Assembly (NCBI GenBank): GCA_001723855.1
Contig: MCBC01000023.1
Location: 1 to 43,465, forward strand
Direction: 5' to 3'
Length of the DNA stretch: 43,465 bases
Origin: Candidatus Altarchaeales archaeon WOR_SM1_86-2
GTDB taxonomy: Archaea; Altiarchaeota; Altiarchaeia; IMC4; MCBC01
A program made the position numbers and the translations under genes. Shown piece by piece: positions 32,399 to 40,567 of this stretch. Position 1 is the first letter of the stretch. Every line of letters starts with the position of its first letter. The notes under the pieces were generated by a model that had not been told where the DNA came from, ran no database searches, and saw nothing but the letters and a program-made list of their open reading frames with translations.

Positions 32399-33457
32399 AT
32401 GGAAAAACTAAAAGAAACAATTAAAAAAATCGGAACACTAAATGAAGATGCCATGAAAAAGGCAAAAGAGCGACAGGATTTTCTCACCAAACCAATGGAA
32501 AGTTTAGGCGGACTGGAGGATCTTTCAATAAAGGTGGCAGGCATTACCGGAAATCCAATGCCCAAGTTAAAGAACAAGGTTATTGTGACAATGGCAGGAG
32601 ACCACGGCGTTGCCTGCGAAGGAGTGAGTGCATTTCCGCAGGAAGTGACTCCCCAGATGGTCTATAACTTTGTACATGGCGGTGCAGGAATAAATGTTCT
32701 TGCAAGACACATCGGAGCAAAAGTCCTTGTTGTTGATATGGGAGTTGCAGCCGACATAGACGCTCCAGAAGTGATAAACAAAAAAGTTGATTATGGAACT
32801 AAAAATATGGCAAAGGGTGCAGCAATGACCAGAGAGCATGCAGTTAGGTCAATTGTCGCGGGAATCGAAGTTGTAGAAGATGAATTGAAGAATAATAATA
32901 TTGAGATTCTTGGCACCGGGGATATGGGCATCGGCAATACAACCCCGAGCAGTGCAATTGTTTCTGTGATAACGAAGACGGATGTTGAAAAGATTACTGG
33001 CAGGGGCACAGGAATTGACGATGATGGGCTAAAAAATAAAATAAAAATTATAAAGAAGGCAATTGAGATTAATAATCCGGATGCATCTGACCCAATTGAT
33101 GTTCTCTCAAAGGTCGGCGGCTTTGAGATTGGAGGGCTTGCAGGCGTGATACTTGCAGGAGCGGCAAACAGGATCCCGGTTGTCATTGACGGCTTTATTT
33201 CAGGGGCAGCTGCATTGATTGCAACAAGAATTGAACCAAAAACAAAGAACTTTTTAATTGCATCTCACAAATCAGTAGAATCAGGACATATAACCGCATT
33301 AAATAATATCGGGCTTGAACCATTAATTGATTTAAATTTAAGACTGGGGGAGGGAACAGGAGCCGCATTGGGAATAAACATTGTTGATGCGGGATGTAAG
33401 ATCCTCTGTGAGATGGCGACATTTGAGGATGCAAGAGTCTCAGAAAAGAATGAATAA
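32399..33457 (+). CDS. cobT: Nicotinate-nucleotide-dimethylbenzimidazole phosphoribosyltransferase
   Basis: A 352-residue CobT, which activates the lower base of cobamides as an alpha-ribotide. Visible are MAGDHGVACEGVSAFPQEVT, VDMGVAAD, GTGDMGIGNTTPSSAI, and the catalytic glutamate E318 in LRLGEGTGAALGI. Full length. Archaea often use adenine as lower base, with CobT-like enzymes of broad specificity, so the true base is open. The first 25 codons are duplicated upstream, on the far side of the vapBC cassette. Confidence 0.93.
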   Translation: MEKLKETIKKIGTLNEDAMKKAKERQDFLTKPMESLGGLEDLSIKVAGITGNPMPKLKNKVIVTMAGDHGVACEGVSAFPQEVTPQMVYNFVHGGAGINVLARHIGAKVLVVDMGVAADIDAPEVINKKVDYGTKNMAKGAAMTREHAVRSIVAGIEVVEDELKNNNIEILGTGDMGIGNTTPSSAIVSVITKTDVEKITGRGTGIDDDGLKNKIKIIKKAIEINNPDASDPIDVLSKVGGFEIGGLAGVILAGAANRIPVVIDGFISGAAALIATRIEPKTKNFLIASHKSVESGHITALNNIGLEPLIDLNLRLGEGTGAALGINIVDAGCKILCEMATFEDARVSEKNE

Positions 33458-33512
33458 TTTAATTTATGAAATTATAAAAATAAGATTCAAAAAATTGAAT
33501 ATTATGAATATT

Positions 33513-33674
33513 ATGAATACAAACCCATTTGGACCCGGAAGCGGATTATTTCCATCACATATTACAGGTAGAGAAGAAGTGCAGATAGAATGCAAGGGAA
33601 TGAATATAAAAGATGTGAAAGGTTTAAGTGAATACCAGATTAAATCTTTAAAGGAGAGAGGAGCAGTAGATTAA
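33513..33674 (+). CDS. Remnant: ATPase N-terminus joined to the C-terminal motif of the NACHT protein
   Basis: A 53-residue frame. The first part, NPFGPGSGLFPSHITGREE, is the opening of archaeal AAA ATPases that run NPF.PGSG..PPYF.GRE. The second part, CKGMNIKDVKGLSEYQIKSL followed by KERGA, matches the last domain of the NACHT-WD40 protein 4 kb downstream (CEGMNIKGAKGLSKEQIGFL, KERGA). Everything between is missing, so it is either a deletion scar of a STAND ATPase or a small protein built from both ends. The alternative start at 33504 adds three residues. Confidence 0.6.
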   Translation: MNTNPFGPGSGLFPSHITGREEVQIECKGMNIKDVKGLSEYQIKSLKERGAVD

Positions 33675-33724
33675 TTTTATCATACTAAAGTATATGATTT
33701 TGCAAGAACAAAAAAGAAGGAAAG

Positions 33725-34057
33725 ATGGCAGATTCTATCTGGACAAAAAAAGGAGGCACTCTTAGTGACAAGTCCGCTCGTAAAGAATTTGGGCTCACGC
33801 AGGAAGAAATTAATAAGGCGGTCCATGAGGGTAAACTTCAATACCGTATAAATTACATATATGGAAACCCATACTTCAAGCTTATCCGGGGTGAAGTAGA
33901 GGCACTTGTGGATGAAAAATACGGTAAGGATTACCTCAAGAAGAAAAAACTCAGAAATGAATTAACACAGGTGAACAAAGAGATAAGAGGATTAAAATCT
34001 AAATTGGCTTCCCTTGAAAAGAGAAGGGTTGAACTGTTGGAAAATATTGGTGAATAA
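33725..34057 (+). CDS. Small coiled-coil protein, conserved archaeal type
   Basis: A 110-residue protein: DSIWTKKGGTLSDKSARKEF, LTQEEINKAVHEGKLQYR, YGNPYFKLIRGEVEALVDEK, then a charged coiled coil from about 75 to the end. The first half looks like a helix-turn-helix or Lon-like binding domain. I recall similar short proteins in archaeal genomes but know of no established function. It sits 74 nt upstream of the NACHT gene in the same direction and could be its regulator or partner. Confidence 0.6.
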   Translation: MADSIWTKKGGTLSDKSARKEFGLTQEEINKAVHEGKLQYRINYIYGNPYFKLIRGEVEALVDEKYGKDYLKKKKLRNELTQVNKEIRGLKSKLASLEKRRVELLENIGE

Positions 34058-34131
34058 AAATTTATTGGAAAACCGGAAAAGGAAAACGACCTAACAATTT
34101 TTAATTTATTTTCCAACAAAAAATAATAAGA

Positions 34132-37100
34132 ATGACTAAACCAAACATTAAATTCAGGGATTTATTGAAGGGCACGGAATTTGAAAAAGGAATCAATAAT
34201 CTAATCTCCGACTCCAAAAATAAAGTTTTTGGTGATCTTAGAAAGAATGGATTTGAACATTCTTCTAAAGTTGAATATTATATTGATCAACTTGTTCCTG
34301 ATGAAGTTAAAGAGCGCCTGAATGAATTTGAAATATATGTTCTTTTGTGTGCGGTTTATCTGCACGATATTGGCTATGTGAAGGACAGCAAATTAGTAAG
34401 TAAAGGGCATGAAAAGAGGTCTCATGACCGAATACTTAATCAGTATCCAGAATTTAAAGAATATGGTCTTGACAATGTTCATAAAGCCCGTGCGGTAGCA
34501 GAAGTTTGCTTTGGACATGCATCTGAGCAGGAGCATCCTTTAAGAAAAATACCTGGCGATTATAGTATTGATGAATGGGAAGGAGAACTGAATCTGAGAT
34601 TTCTTTCTGCAATACTGCTGCTTGCGGACGAGGTTCATAATGCTTACACAAGAGTAATCGGGCGAAAAGAAGAAAAGAAAAGCATGCGTTCAAGAGTTGG
34701 TTCTGTGAATATTGATACTGAAAGATGGAGAATAAAATTCATAATTAATCCTTTAAGCAGCGAGGAATGGAAACTCTTAGATGGTATGAGAAAGTATACC
34801 CAGAATCGCCTGGATGAAATTATAGGCGTTATTGAGCCGGAAGGGCTTTTGTATGATTTGATAGAAACAGATAAATCCGAAAATCCGTTCAAAGAACAGG
34901 AAAAGCAGAAAAGTGATATTGAAACCTTAAAGAAAATATCAGCGATTTTAAAACTAAAAGGGTATGAAAATGTTGAATATAATGCAGTGTGTTCAGAGGG
35001 TAATGTAGCGGATTTGTATGGAGAGTTTAATATGCCAGATGGAACATCCCAGAGAACAATTTTTGGATGCTACAAAAAAGTTGATGTTGATGCAGTAGAG
35101 GATTTTAACGCATTGATGGGGAGAGTTAAGAGTGATATTGATACCGGATTTATAATTTCCGAGCAGGATATTCCAGGGGATAATATAAATGAATCAATTA
35201 AAAATAAAAATATAAGGTTATGGACTTTAAACGATCTCCTTAAAAGTTTTAATGATATTGAAAATTACATAAACTGGGTTATTGAAGATTACGAGGAATC
35301 TGAAGTGAGCAATTACTATGTTGAACTTGGATGCGAAAAACCCGATGCTGACAGACCAATGAGTTATGATTCCCTTGATAAATACATTGATGATGTCTGG
35401 CTTATCACAAAAAATAAAAATTATATTTCAATTTTAGGTGAATACGGCACCGGAAAAACAACATTCTGCAGAAAGTATGCCTGTGAGTTAGCAAAGAGAT
35501 ATAAAACCAATAGAACAAAAACAAGAATTCCAATCATCCTGAATCTGAGCAGGTACACAAAATCAATAGATATTGAGCAGGTGATCACGGATTTTCTCAT
35601 CAACGAGCATGAACTTAAAAATATGGATTTCAAAACATTCAATCTTCTGAATGAAGCAGGCATGTTCCTTTTGATATTTGACGGCTTTGATGAGATGTCT
35701 CAGAGAGTGGACTACAAAGTAATTGAAAACAACTTTAATGAATTGTTAAAAACAGTAACACAAAACAGCAAGGTTCTTCTTACATGCAGGACTGAGTTTT
35801 TCAGAAGCAGCGAGCAGGTTAAGAAAATCATTTCAGTGGATATAAAAGAAAGACCGAATTTTGAAGTTATTTATTTGAAGGAATTTACAGAGGATATGAT
35901 TGAAAAGTTCCTGAAATATAGGGCAGGTGAAAGCTGGAAAGATTATCTTGAAAAGATCAGGAAAACCTATAATTTAATGAATTTAGCCCATAGACCCGTA
36001 CTTCTTGATATGATTGTTCAATCGCTTCCTGATTTGATTAAATCGGGAAAGGAGATAAATGCAGCAGATCTTTATAAGGTTTACACAGATTACTGGATGG
36101 AGCGTGATATTAAAACTCACAGGACGCTGCTTGACAATAAAGAGAAGAAGTCTCTTTTCATGCAGGAACTTGCCTTCAAGATGTTTTCAACAGGTGTTTT
36201 AGGCATTCATTACAAGGATATACCAGGACCTGTAAAACAACATTTTAACTTAGAAGAACAACTTGATGTTGACCATTTCTCCCATGACATCATGACCTGT
36301 TCTTTTCTAATCAGGGACAGCGAAGGAAATTACAAATTTGCACATAAATCCTTTATGGAATTCTTTGCTGCAGAGAAGTTTGCAGGTGAAATTAAAAATG
36401 AATTAAAGGAAAATTTCGGCAGGACACCGATAACCATAGAGATAGCAAATTTTTTAGTTGATTTAATCAGAGATAGAAATTATTCAAATATTTTATTTGA
36501 TTTTATTGATTATACAAAAGATAAAACACTGAAAGAGAATGAAAAATATATTGGCGGGAATGCTGTAACGCTTTTAAATCTTCTAGGTGAAAGTTTTTCC
36601 GGAAAGGATTTTTCAAATACCTGTCTTATGAACGCGGATTTTTCAAATACTGACCTTGCGGGGACAAACTTCAGTTATGCAGTATTAAAAAATGCAAACC
36701 TGAAAAACGCAATTTTAAAGAATGTAGATTTCTCTTATGCAAATTTAGAGGGAGCGGCATTTGGGGGGATGGATATGGTAAAGTCGGTATTTGTAACCCC
36801 TGACAAAAAACATATAGTGTCCGGGAGTGGTGATAACACAATAAAGATATGGGATTTTGAGAGAGGAGAAGAGATAAGAACATTGGAAGGGCATAATAAC
36901 TCTGTTGTTAGTGTATTTGTAACCCCTGACAGAAAAAACATAGTGTCCGGAAGTGGTGATAAAACAATAAAGATATGGGATTTTGAGAAAGGAGAAGAGA
37001 TAAGAACATTGAAAGAGCATAAAAGCATTGTTGAGAGTGTATTTGTAACCCCTGACAAAAAATTCATAGTGTCGGGAAGTTGGGATAAAACAATAAAGAT

Positions 37101-37647
37101 ATGGGATTTTGAGAAAGGAGAAGAGATAAGAACATTGGAAGGGCATAATGAATTTGTTTGGAGTGTATTTGTAACCCCTGACAAAAAACATATAGTGTCC
37201 GGGAGTGGTGATAACACAATAAAGATATGGGATTTTGAGAAAGGAGAGGAGATAAGAACATTGGAAGGGCATAATAACTCTGTTTTTAGTGTATTTGTAA
37301 CTCCTGACAAAAAACACATAGTGTCCGGGAGTGGTGATAACACAATAAAGATATGGGATTTTGAGAAAGGAGAGGAGATCAAAACATTGGAAGGGCATAA
37401 TAACTCTGTTGTTAGTGTATTTGTAACCCCTGACAAAAAACACATAGTGTCTGGAAGTCATGATAAAACAATAAAGATATGGGATTTTGAAACCGGGGAA
37501 TGCATAAGAACAATAGAGCAGAAACTAAAATGCGAGGGAATGAACATAAAAGGAGCGAAAGGTTTAAGCAAAGAGCAGATTGGATTTTTAAAGGAGAGAG
37601 GCGCAGAGGCTCAATCTTTATTTCAGAGATTAACAAAGAGGAAATAA
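34132..37647 (+). CDS. STAND ATPase: HD domain, nuclease-like domain, NACHT, pentapeptide repeats, WD40 repeats
   Basis: A 1171-residue protein. Residues 1-245 form an HD domain (H43, H78-D79 in VYLHDIGY, H129, D166 in LLADEVH). Residues ~262-385 resemble a restriction-enzyme-like domain (LKGYENVEYNAVCSEGNVAD) of uncertain activity. NACHT follows, with P-loop GEYGTGKTT at 436-444, Walker B LLIFDGFDE at 513-521 and TCRTEFF at 551. Pentapeptide repeats lie at about 824-883 (FSNTCLMNADFSNTDLAGTN). Six WD40 units of 42 residues each follow, then a C-terminal motif CEGMNIKGAKGLSKEQIGFL. The layout is that of NLR-like immune sensors: N-terminal effector, NTPase switch, repeat sensor. An anti-phage role is inference. 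Confidence 0.88.
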   Translation: MTKPNIKFRDLLKGTEFEKGINNLISDSKNKVFGDLRKNGFEHSSKVEYYIDQLVPDEVKERLNEFEIYVLLCAVYLHDIGYVKDSKLVSKGHEKRSHDRILNQYPEFKEYGLDNVHKARAVAEVCFGHASEQEHPLRKIPGDYSIDEWEGELNLRFLSAILLLADEVHNAYTRVIGRKEEKKSMRSRVGSVNIDTERWRIKFIINPLSSEEWKLLDGMRKYTQNRLDEIIGVIEPEGLLYDLIETDKSENPFKEQEKQKSDIETLKKISAILKLKGYENVEYNAVCSEGNVADLYGEFNMPDGTSQRTIFGCYKKVDVDAVEDFNALMGRVKSDIDTGFIISEQDIPGDNINESIKNKNIRLWTLNDLLKSFNDIENYINWVIEDYEESEVSNYYVELGCEKPDADRPMSYDSLDKYIDDVWLITKNKNYISILGEYGTGKTTFCRKYACELAKRYKTNRTKTRIPIILNLSRYTKSIDIEQVITDFLINEHELKNMDFKTFNLLNEAGMFLLIFDGFDEMSQRVDYKVIENNFNELLKTVTQNSKVLLTCRTEFFRSSEQVKKIISVDIKERPNFEVIYLKEFTEDMIEKFLKYRAGESWKDYLEKIRKTYNLMNLAHRPVLLDMIVQSLPDLIKSGKEINAADLYKVYTDYWMERDIKTHRTLLDNKEKKSLFMQELAFKMFSTGVLGIHYKDIPGPVKQHFNLEEQLDVDHFSHDIMTCSFLIRDSEGNYKFAHKSFMEFFAAEKFAGEIKNELKENFGRTPITIEIANFLVDLIRDRNYSNILFDFIDYTKDKTLKENEKYIGGNAVTLLNLLGESFSGKDFSNTCLMNADFSNTDLAGTNFSYAVLKNANLKNAILKNVDFSYANLEGAAFGGMDMVKSVFVTPDKKHIVSGSGDNTIKIWDFERGEEIRTLEGHNNSVVSVFVTPDRKNIVSGSGDKTIKIWDFEKGEEIRTLKEHKSIVESVFVTPDKKFIVSGSWDKTIKIWDFEKGEEIRTLEGHNEFVWSVFVTPDKKHIVSGSGDNTIKIWDFEKGEEIRTLEGHNNSVFSVFVTPDKKHIVSGSGDNTIKIWDFEKGEEIKTLEGHNNSVVSVFVTPDKKHIVSGSHDKTIKIWDFETGECIRTIEQKLKCEGMNIKGAKGLSKEQIGFLKERGAEAQSLFQRLTKRK
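36787..37527 (+). repeat. Six near-identical 126-bp WD40-coding repeats
   Basis: Units start at 36787, 36913, 37039, 37165, 37291 and 37417, each beginning GTATTTGTAACCCCTGAC or a one-base variant. Units 4 and 5 differ at only about six of 126 positions. Codon changes concentrate at the GHxxxV and SGSxD positions, while the rest is held nearly constant. This points to recent tandem duplication or gene conversion. Confidence 0.95.
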
Positions 37648-37802
37648 TCAAAAATCAAATATTTAATAATCTGGCTGAAAGTCATGATAAAGGAAAGGAA
37701 TTTGAAAATAAAGTTATATCTCAATTAAATAAAAACGATCAAAGGAGTATTTAAGGGGCGGCACTGGCAATTTAGTATCAGATAAACACAAAAACATGAA
37801 AG

Positions 37803-38801
37803 ATGAGCAAACCATCAATCAAAGTGGATAATAAAGTAGAGAAATTAAAATTAGAAGGCTATGATGAATTACTATATGACATCAAGAGTTTGCTTGAGAA
37901 AGCAAAATACTATGCTTACAAGGCAGTTGATAATCTAAGGGTTCAGACCTACTGGCAGATTGGAGAACGAATATTAAGAGAGGAACTGCAGCACAAGGAG
38001 AGGGCAGATTATGGAAAGAGAGTGATTGAAATGTTAGCAATAGATTTGGGACTTGCACGCAGGACGATGTTTGAAATAGTCCAGTTTTATAGGGCATATC
38101 CAATTGTGCATACACTGTCCGCACAATTAAGCTGGTCGCATTACACTACTTTAATCAGCATAACTGATAAAAAGAAGCGCCAATTTTATGAACAACAAGC
38201 AATTCATAGCATATGGAGTGTTAGGGAACTCAGAAATCAGATCAAGGATGGACTGTACGAAAAAACACAAAATGAAGGAAAGCTCGTTACCGCTGCATCG
38301 CTGCCATTAGAACCTACAACTCCAGAAAAGGCATTCAAGGATTCATATAGCTTTGACTTCTTAGCTTTACCTGAAAAGTATAGTGAAAAAGACCTTGAGA
38401 ACGGGTTGCTTTCCAAGACAGAACAGTTACTCCTTGAATTTGGCACCGATTTTGCGCTTCTTGCCCGTCAAAAGCCAATCATCATCGATGGCGAATATCA
38501 CAGGGTTGACCTGGAATTATATCACAGAGGGATTCCCTGTATCATATTGGTGGATTTAAAGATAGGGAAATTTAAAGCAGATTATGTGGGGCAGATGAAT
38601 AAATACCTGAATTACTACAGAGAAAATAGGAAGTATGAATGGGAATTTGACCCTATTGGCTTAATAATCTGCGAGTATAAGGGCAAAGAAGAAGTTCATT
38701 ACGCTTTAGGGAGTTTAAGCAATAAGATTTTTGTTGCTGAGTACAAAGCAAAATTACCTCCCGAGGAAGAAATTAAAAAGAGGTTGAAGAAGATTAAATA
38801 A
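37803..38801 (+). CDS. DUF1016 / YhcG-type PDDEXK nuclease
   Basis: A 332-residue protein with the two parts of the YhcG family. The N-terminal helical DUF1016_N domain shows QTYWQIGERILREE, YGKRVIEMLAIDLG and LSWSHYTTLISI. The C-terminal nuclease domain shows ALLARQKPIIIDGEYHRVDL and CIILVDLKIGKFKADYVGQM, with the D-x-K (DLK) and Q of a PDDEXK core. These proteins are found with restriction-modification and other defence genes; the precise role is not settled. It follows the NACHT gene by 155 nt and is in the same accessory block. Confidence 0.88.
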   Translation: MSKPSIKVDNKVEKLKLEGYDELLYDIKSLLEKAKYYAYKAVDNLRVQTYWQIGERILREELQHKERADYGKRVIEMLAIDLGLARRTMFEIVQFYRAYPIVHTLSAQLSWSHYTTLISITDKKKRQFYEQQAIHSIWSVRELRNQIKDGLYEKTQNEGKLVTAASLPLEPTTPEKAFKDSYSFDFLALPEKYSEKDLENGLLSKTEQLLLEFGTDFALLARQKPIIIDGEYHRVDLELYHRGIPCIILVDLKIGKFKADYVGQMNKYLNYYRENRKYEWEFDPIGLIICEYKGKEEVHYALGSLSNKIFVAEYKAKLPPEEEIKKRLKKIK

Positions 38802-38830
38802 GAATAAAGTAGTGGTCAATTATATTCAAT

Positions 38831-39517
38831 ATGAAACCTAAATTTGTGAAATTTCCAAGGACGCATTGGCTTCCGATAGGAGAAAAACCTTATAAGAGTG
38901 AGCGGTATCTTACTAAAAAGGAAGTGCGGGAACTTTTTTCATCAGAGGTAAATGTCTCGGAAAAGTTAGATGGAGCCAATGTTGGGTTATCTTTCCAGCA
39001 AAATAAATTGATTTTACAAAAAAGAGGCGGGTTTATAGGGGAAGGAGAACACCCCCAATACGGGGCTTTTAAAGAATGGGCATACAGCAGATATCATAAA
39101 TTTTCCCATCTGCTGGGCGGTATTGTGCTTTTTGGTGAGTGGCTGTATGCCAAACACAGCATTCATTATACAAGGTTGCCGGATTATTTCGTTATATTTG
39201 ATATATGGCGAGATGGAGAATTTTTACCTCCAGGGGAGAGAGATTCTATAGCGAAAAGATTCGGGTTATGTACGGTGCCGGAGATTTACCGGGGAATTTT
39301 GTCTTTAGAGCATATCACTTCCCTGGTTCAGCGATCGCATTATTGTGACGGACTTATGGAGGGCGTTGTAGTCAGGAGTCTCGGAAATCCCGACCTCAGG
39401 GGAAAATATGTAAGACCCGATTTCATAACCGGTCAAAAGCATTGGTCAATGCGTAAGATTACAAAAAATCTTTTAACCCCTGGCGACATTGACATAAATG
39501 AACTTCACAAAAATTAA
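38831..39517 (+). CDS. RNA ligase (nucleotidyltransferase superfamily)
   Basis: A 228-residue ATP-dependent polynucleotide ligase core. Motif I is SEKLDGANVGL with the adenylated lysine K45, motif III VLFGEWLYAKHSI, motif IV MEGVVVRS and motif V GKYVRPDF. There is no OB-fold or other C-terminal domain, so it is a compact RNA ligase, as in the Rnl2/T4-like and DRB0094-type groups. The next gene overlaps its 3' end by 20 nt or starts 5 nt after it. The pairing suggests repair of a broken RNA. Confidence 0.87.
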   Translation: MKPKFVKFPRTHWLPIGEKPYKSERYLTKKEVRELFSSEVNVSEKLDGANVGLSFQQNKLILQKRGGFIGEGEHPQYGAFKEWAYSRYHKFSHLLGGIVLFGEWLYAKHSIHYTRLPDYFVIFDIWRDGEFLPPGERDSIAKRFGLCTVPEIYRGILSLEHITSLVQRSHYCDGLMEGVVVRSLGNPDLRGKYVRPDFITGQKHWSMRKITKNLLTPGDIDINELHKN

Positions 39518-40538
39518 AAAGATGTTTAACAATTTGTTTGGTGGAAAAAAATCAGAGGAAGCAAGGATTTTGGCATTAGAAGAACAAATTAAAACACTCC
39601 AGACGCGGGTTAATGAACTTGGATCAGAGAATAAAAACCTTTCCAAACGACTGTCTAAACAGGATATGCGGGCAAAAAAGGCATTATCGGATAAGCAGGA
39701 AGTGGATGCTGCTTTAAAGAAAGCAAAAGTAAAGATAGAAACACTTGAACACGAACTCAAAAACCTGAAAAAGCAGGGGTCTGGTGAATTATTCTTTAAA
39801 AAATCCACCGAGTTAACGAACGATAAATCATTGGAGATGCTGTTTAAAATCGGCTCTGCCAGGTCAAAAAATGAAGATCTCCTCAGCGCCTATCTGCGCC
39901 CGGATGATTCAATTGCCGACCTGCCCGACCTGCCTGAATTTGAGCGCACCGCAAATCTAAATAAAGACATATTATCCCTGGTGCAAAAGATTAAGTCGCC
40001 GACAGGCATGGCACTATTCTGCGACATGAGCCAGCCGGGAATATCACCCATGATTGCAGTGCCCCCGTTTCCAATAACCGGGTCAGGATGGAAGATTGAC
40101 TCTGCTTTTGACATAAAACAGTTGCATGAAATACTGAGCTCAGATCCCGTGATTTGCATTGTATTTGCCCATGCCGGTGAGACATTTATCGGCGTATCAA
40201 ACAGGGAAGCATTTATTGATCACAGGATCGTTCGCAGCAGCGTAAAGGGGAAACACAAAAAAGGAGGGTGGAGCCAGAGAAGATTTGAACGGCTTATAGC
40301 AGAAGACATAAGGAATCATGCAGGGAAATCAAAAACCGTATTTGAATCTCTTGTGAAAGAATACAAAGAGGATATTAAAATGGTCGTTGGGAGCGGCGAG
40401 TATAATCTTGCTAAAGAGATTACGGGCGATTGCGGCTACCCCCTACTTTTCAAAAGCATCAATGCAAAAATAGAAAAGCACGATATTGACAGGATACGGA
40501 TGTTGGTGTGGTCTTCAAAATGGTATGAATTGCCGTGA
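39498..40538 (+). CDS. Vms1/ANKZF1-like release-factor-fold protein (VLRF1)
   Basis: A 346-residue protein. Residues ~17-95 form a coiled coil (EEARILALEEQIKTLQTRVN). The rest is the archaeal relative of the eRF1-like Vms1 domain; the hallmark is KGKHKKGGWSQRRFERLIAE with the catalytic-type glutamine Q260. In eukaryotes Vms1/ANKZF1 releases nascent chains from stalled 60S subunits by cutting the peptidyl-tRNA near its CCA end. ATG at 39522 is an alternative start that removes the overlap with the ligase gene. The proximity to an RNA ligase fits tRNA cleavage and resealing, but this is inference. Confidence 0.8.
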   Translation: MNFTKIKKMFNNLFGGKKSEEARILALEEQIKTLQTRVNELGSENKNLSKRLSKQDMRAKKALSDKQEVDAALKKAKVKIETLEHELKNLKKQGSGELFFKKSTELTNDKSLEMLFKIGSARSKNEDLLSAYLRPDDSIADLPDLPEFERTANLNKDILSLVQKIKSPTGMALFCDMSQPGISPMIAVPPFPITGSGWKIDSAFDIKQLHEILSSDPVICIVFAHAGETFIGVSNREAFIDHRIVRSSVKGKHKKGGWSQRRFERLIAEDIRNHAGKSKTVFESLVKEYKEDIKMVVGSGEYNLAKEITGDCGYPLLFKSINAKIEKHDIDRIRMLVWSSKWYELP

Positions 40539-40567
40539 AAAAATGTGTTAAAAGTTGAAATATCAAA

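Noticed and set aside
36735..37461. Two long antisense frames (~236-238 residues) opposite the WD40 repeats
   Set aside because: They arise from the periodic 126-bp repeat, which keeps reverse frames open; the products are repeats of the same shadow sequence and match no protein type.
37500..37754. 84-codon frame overlapping the 3' end of the NACHT gene
   Set aside because: Its first part is a shifted reading of the WD40 and C-terminal region. The tail after 37620 (ISEINKEEIIKNQIFNNLAE) could be a frameshifted former C-terminus of the NACHT protein, but nothing confirms this.
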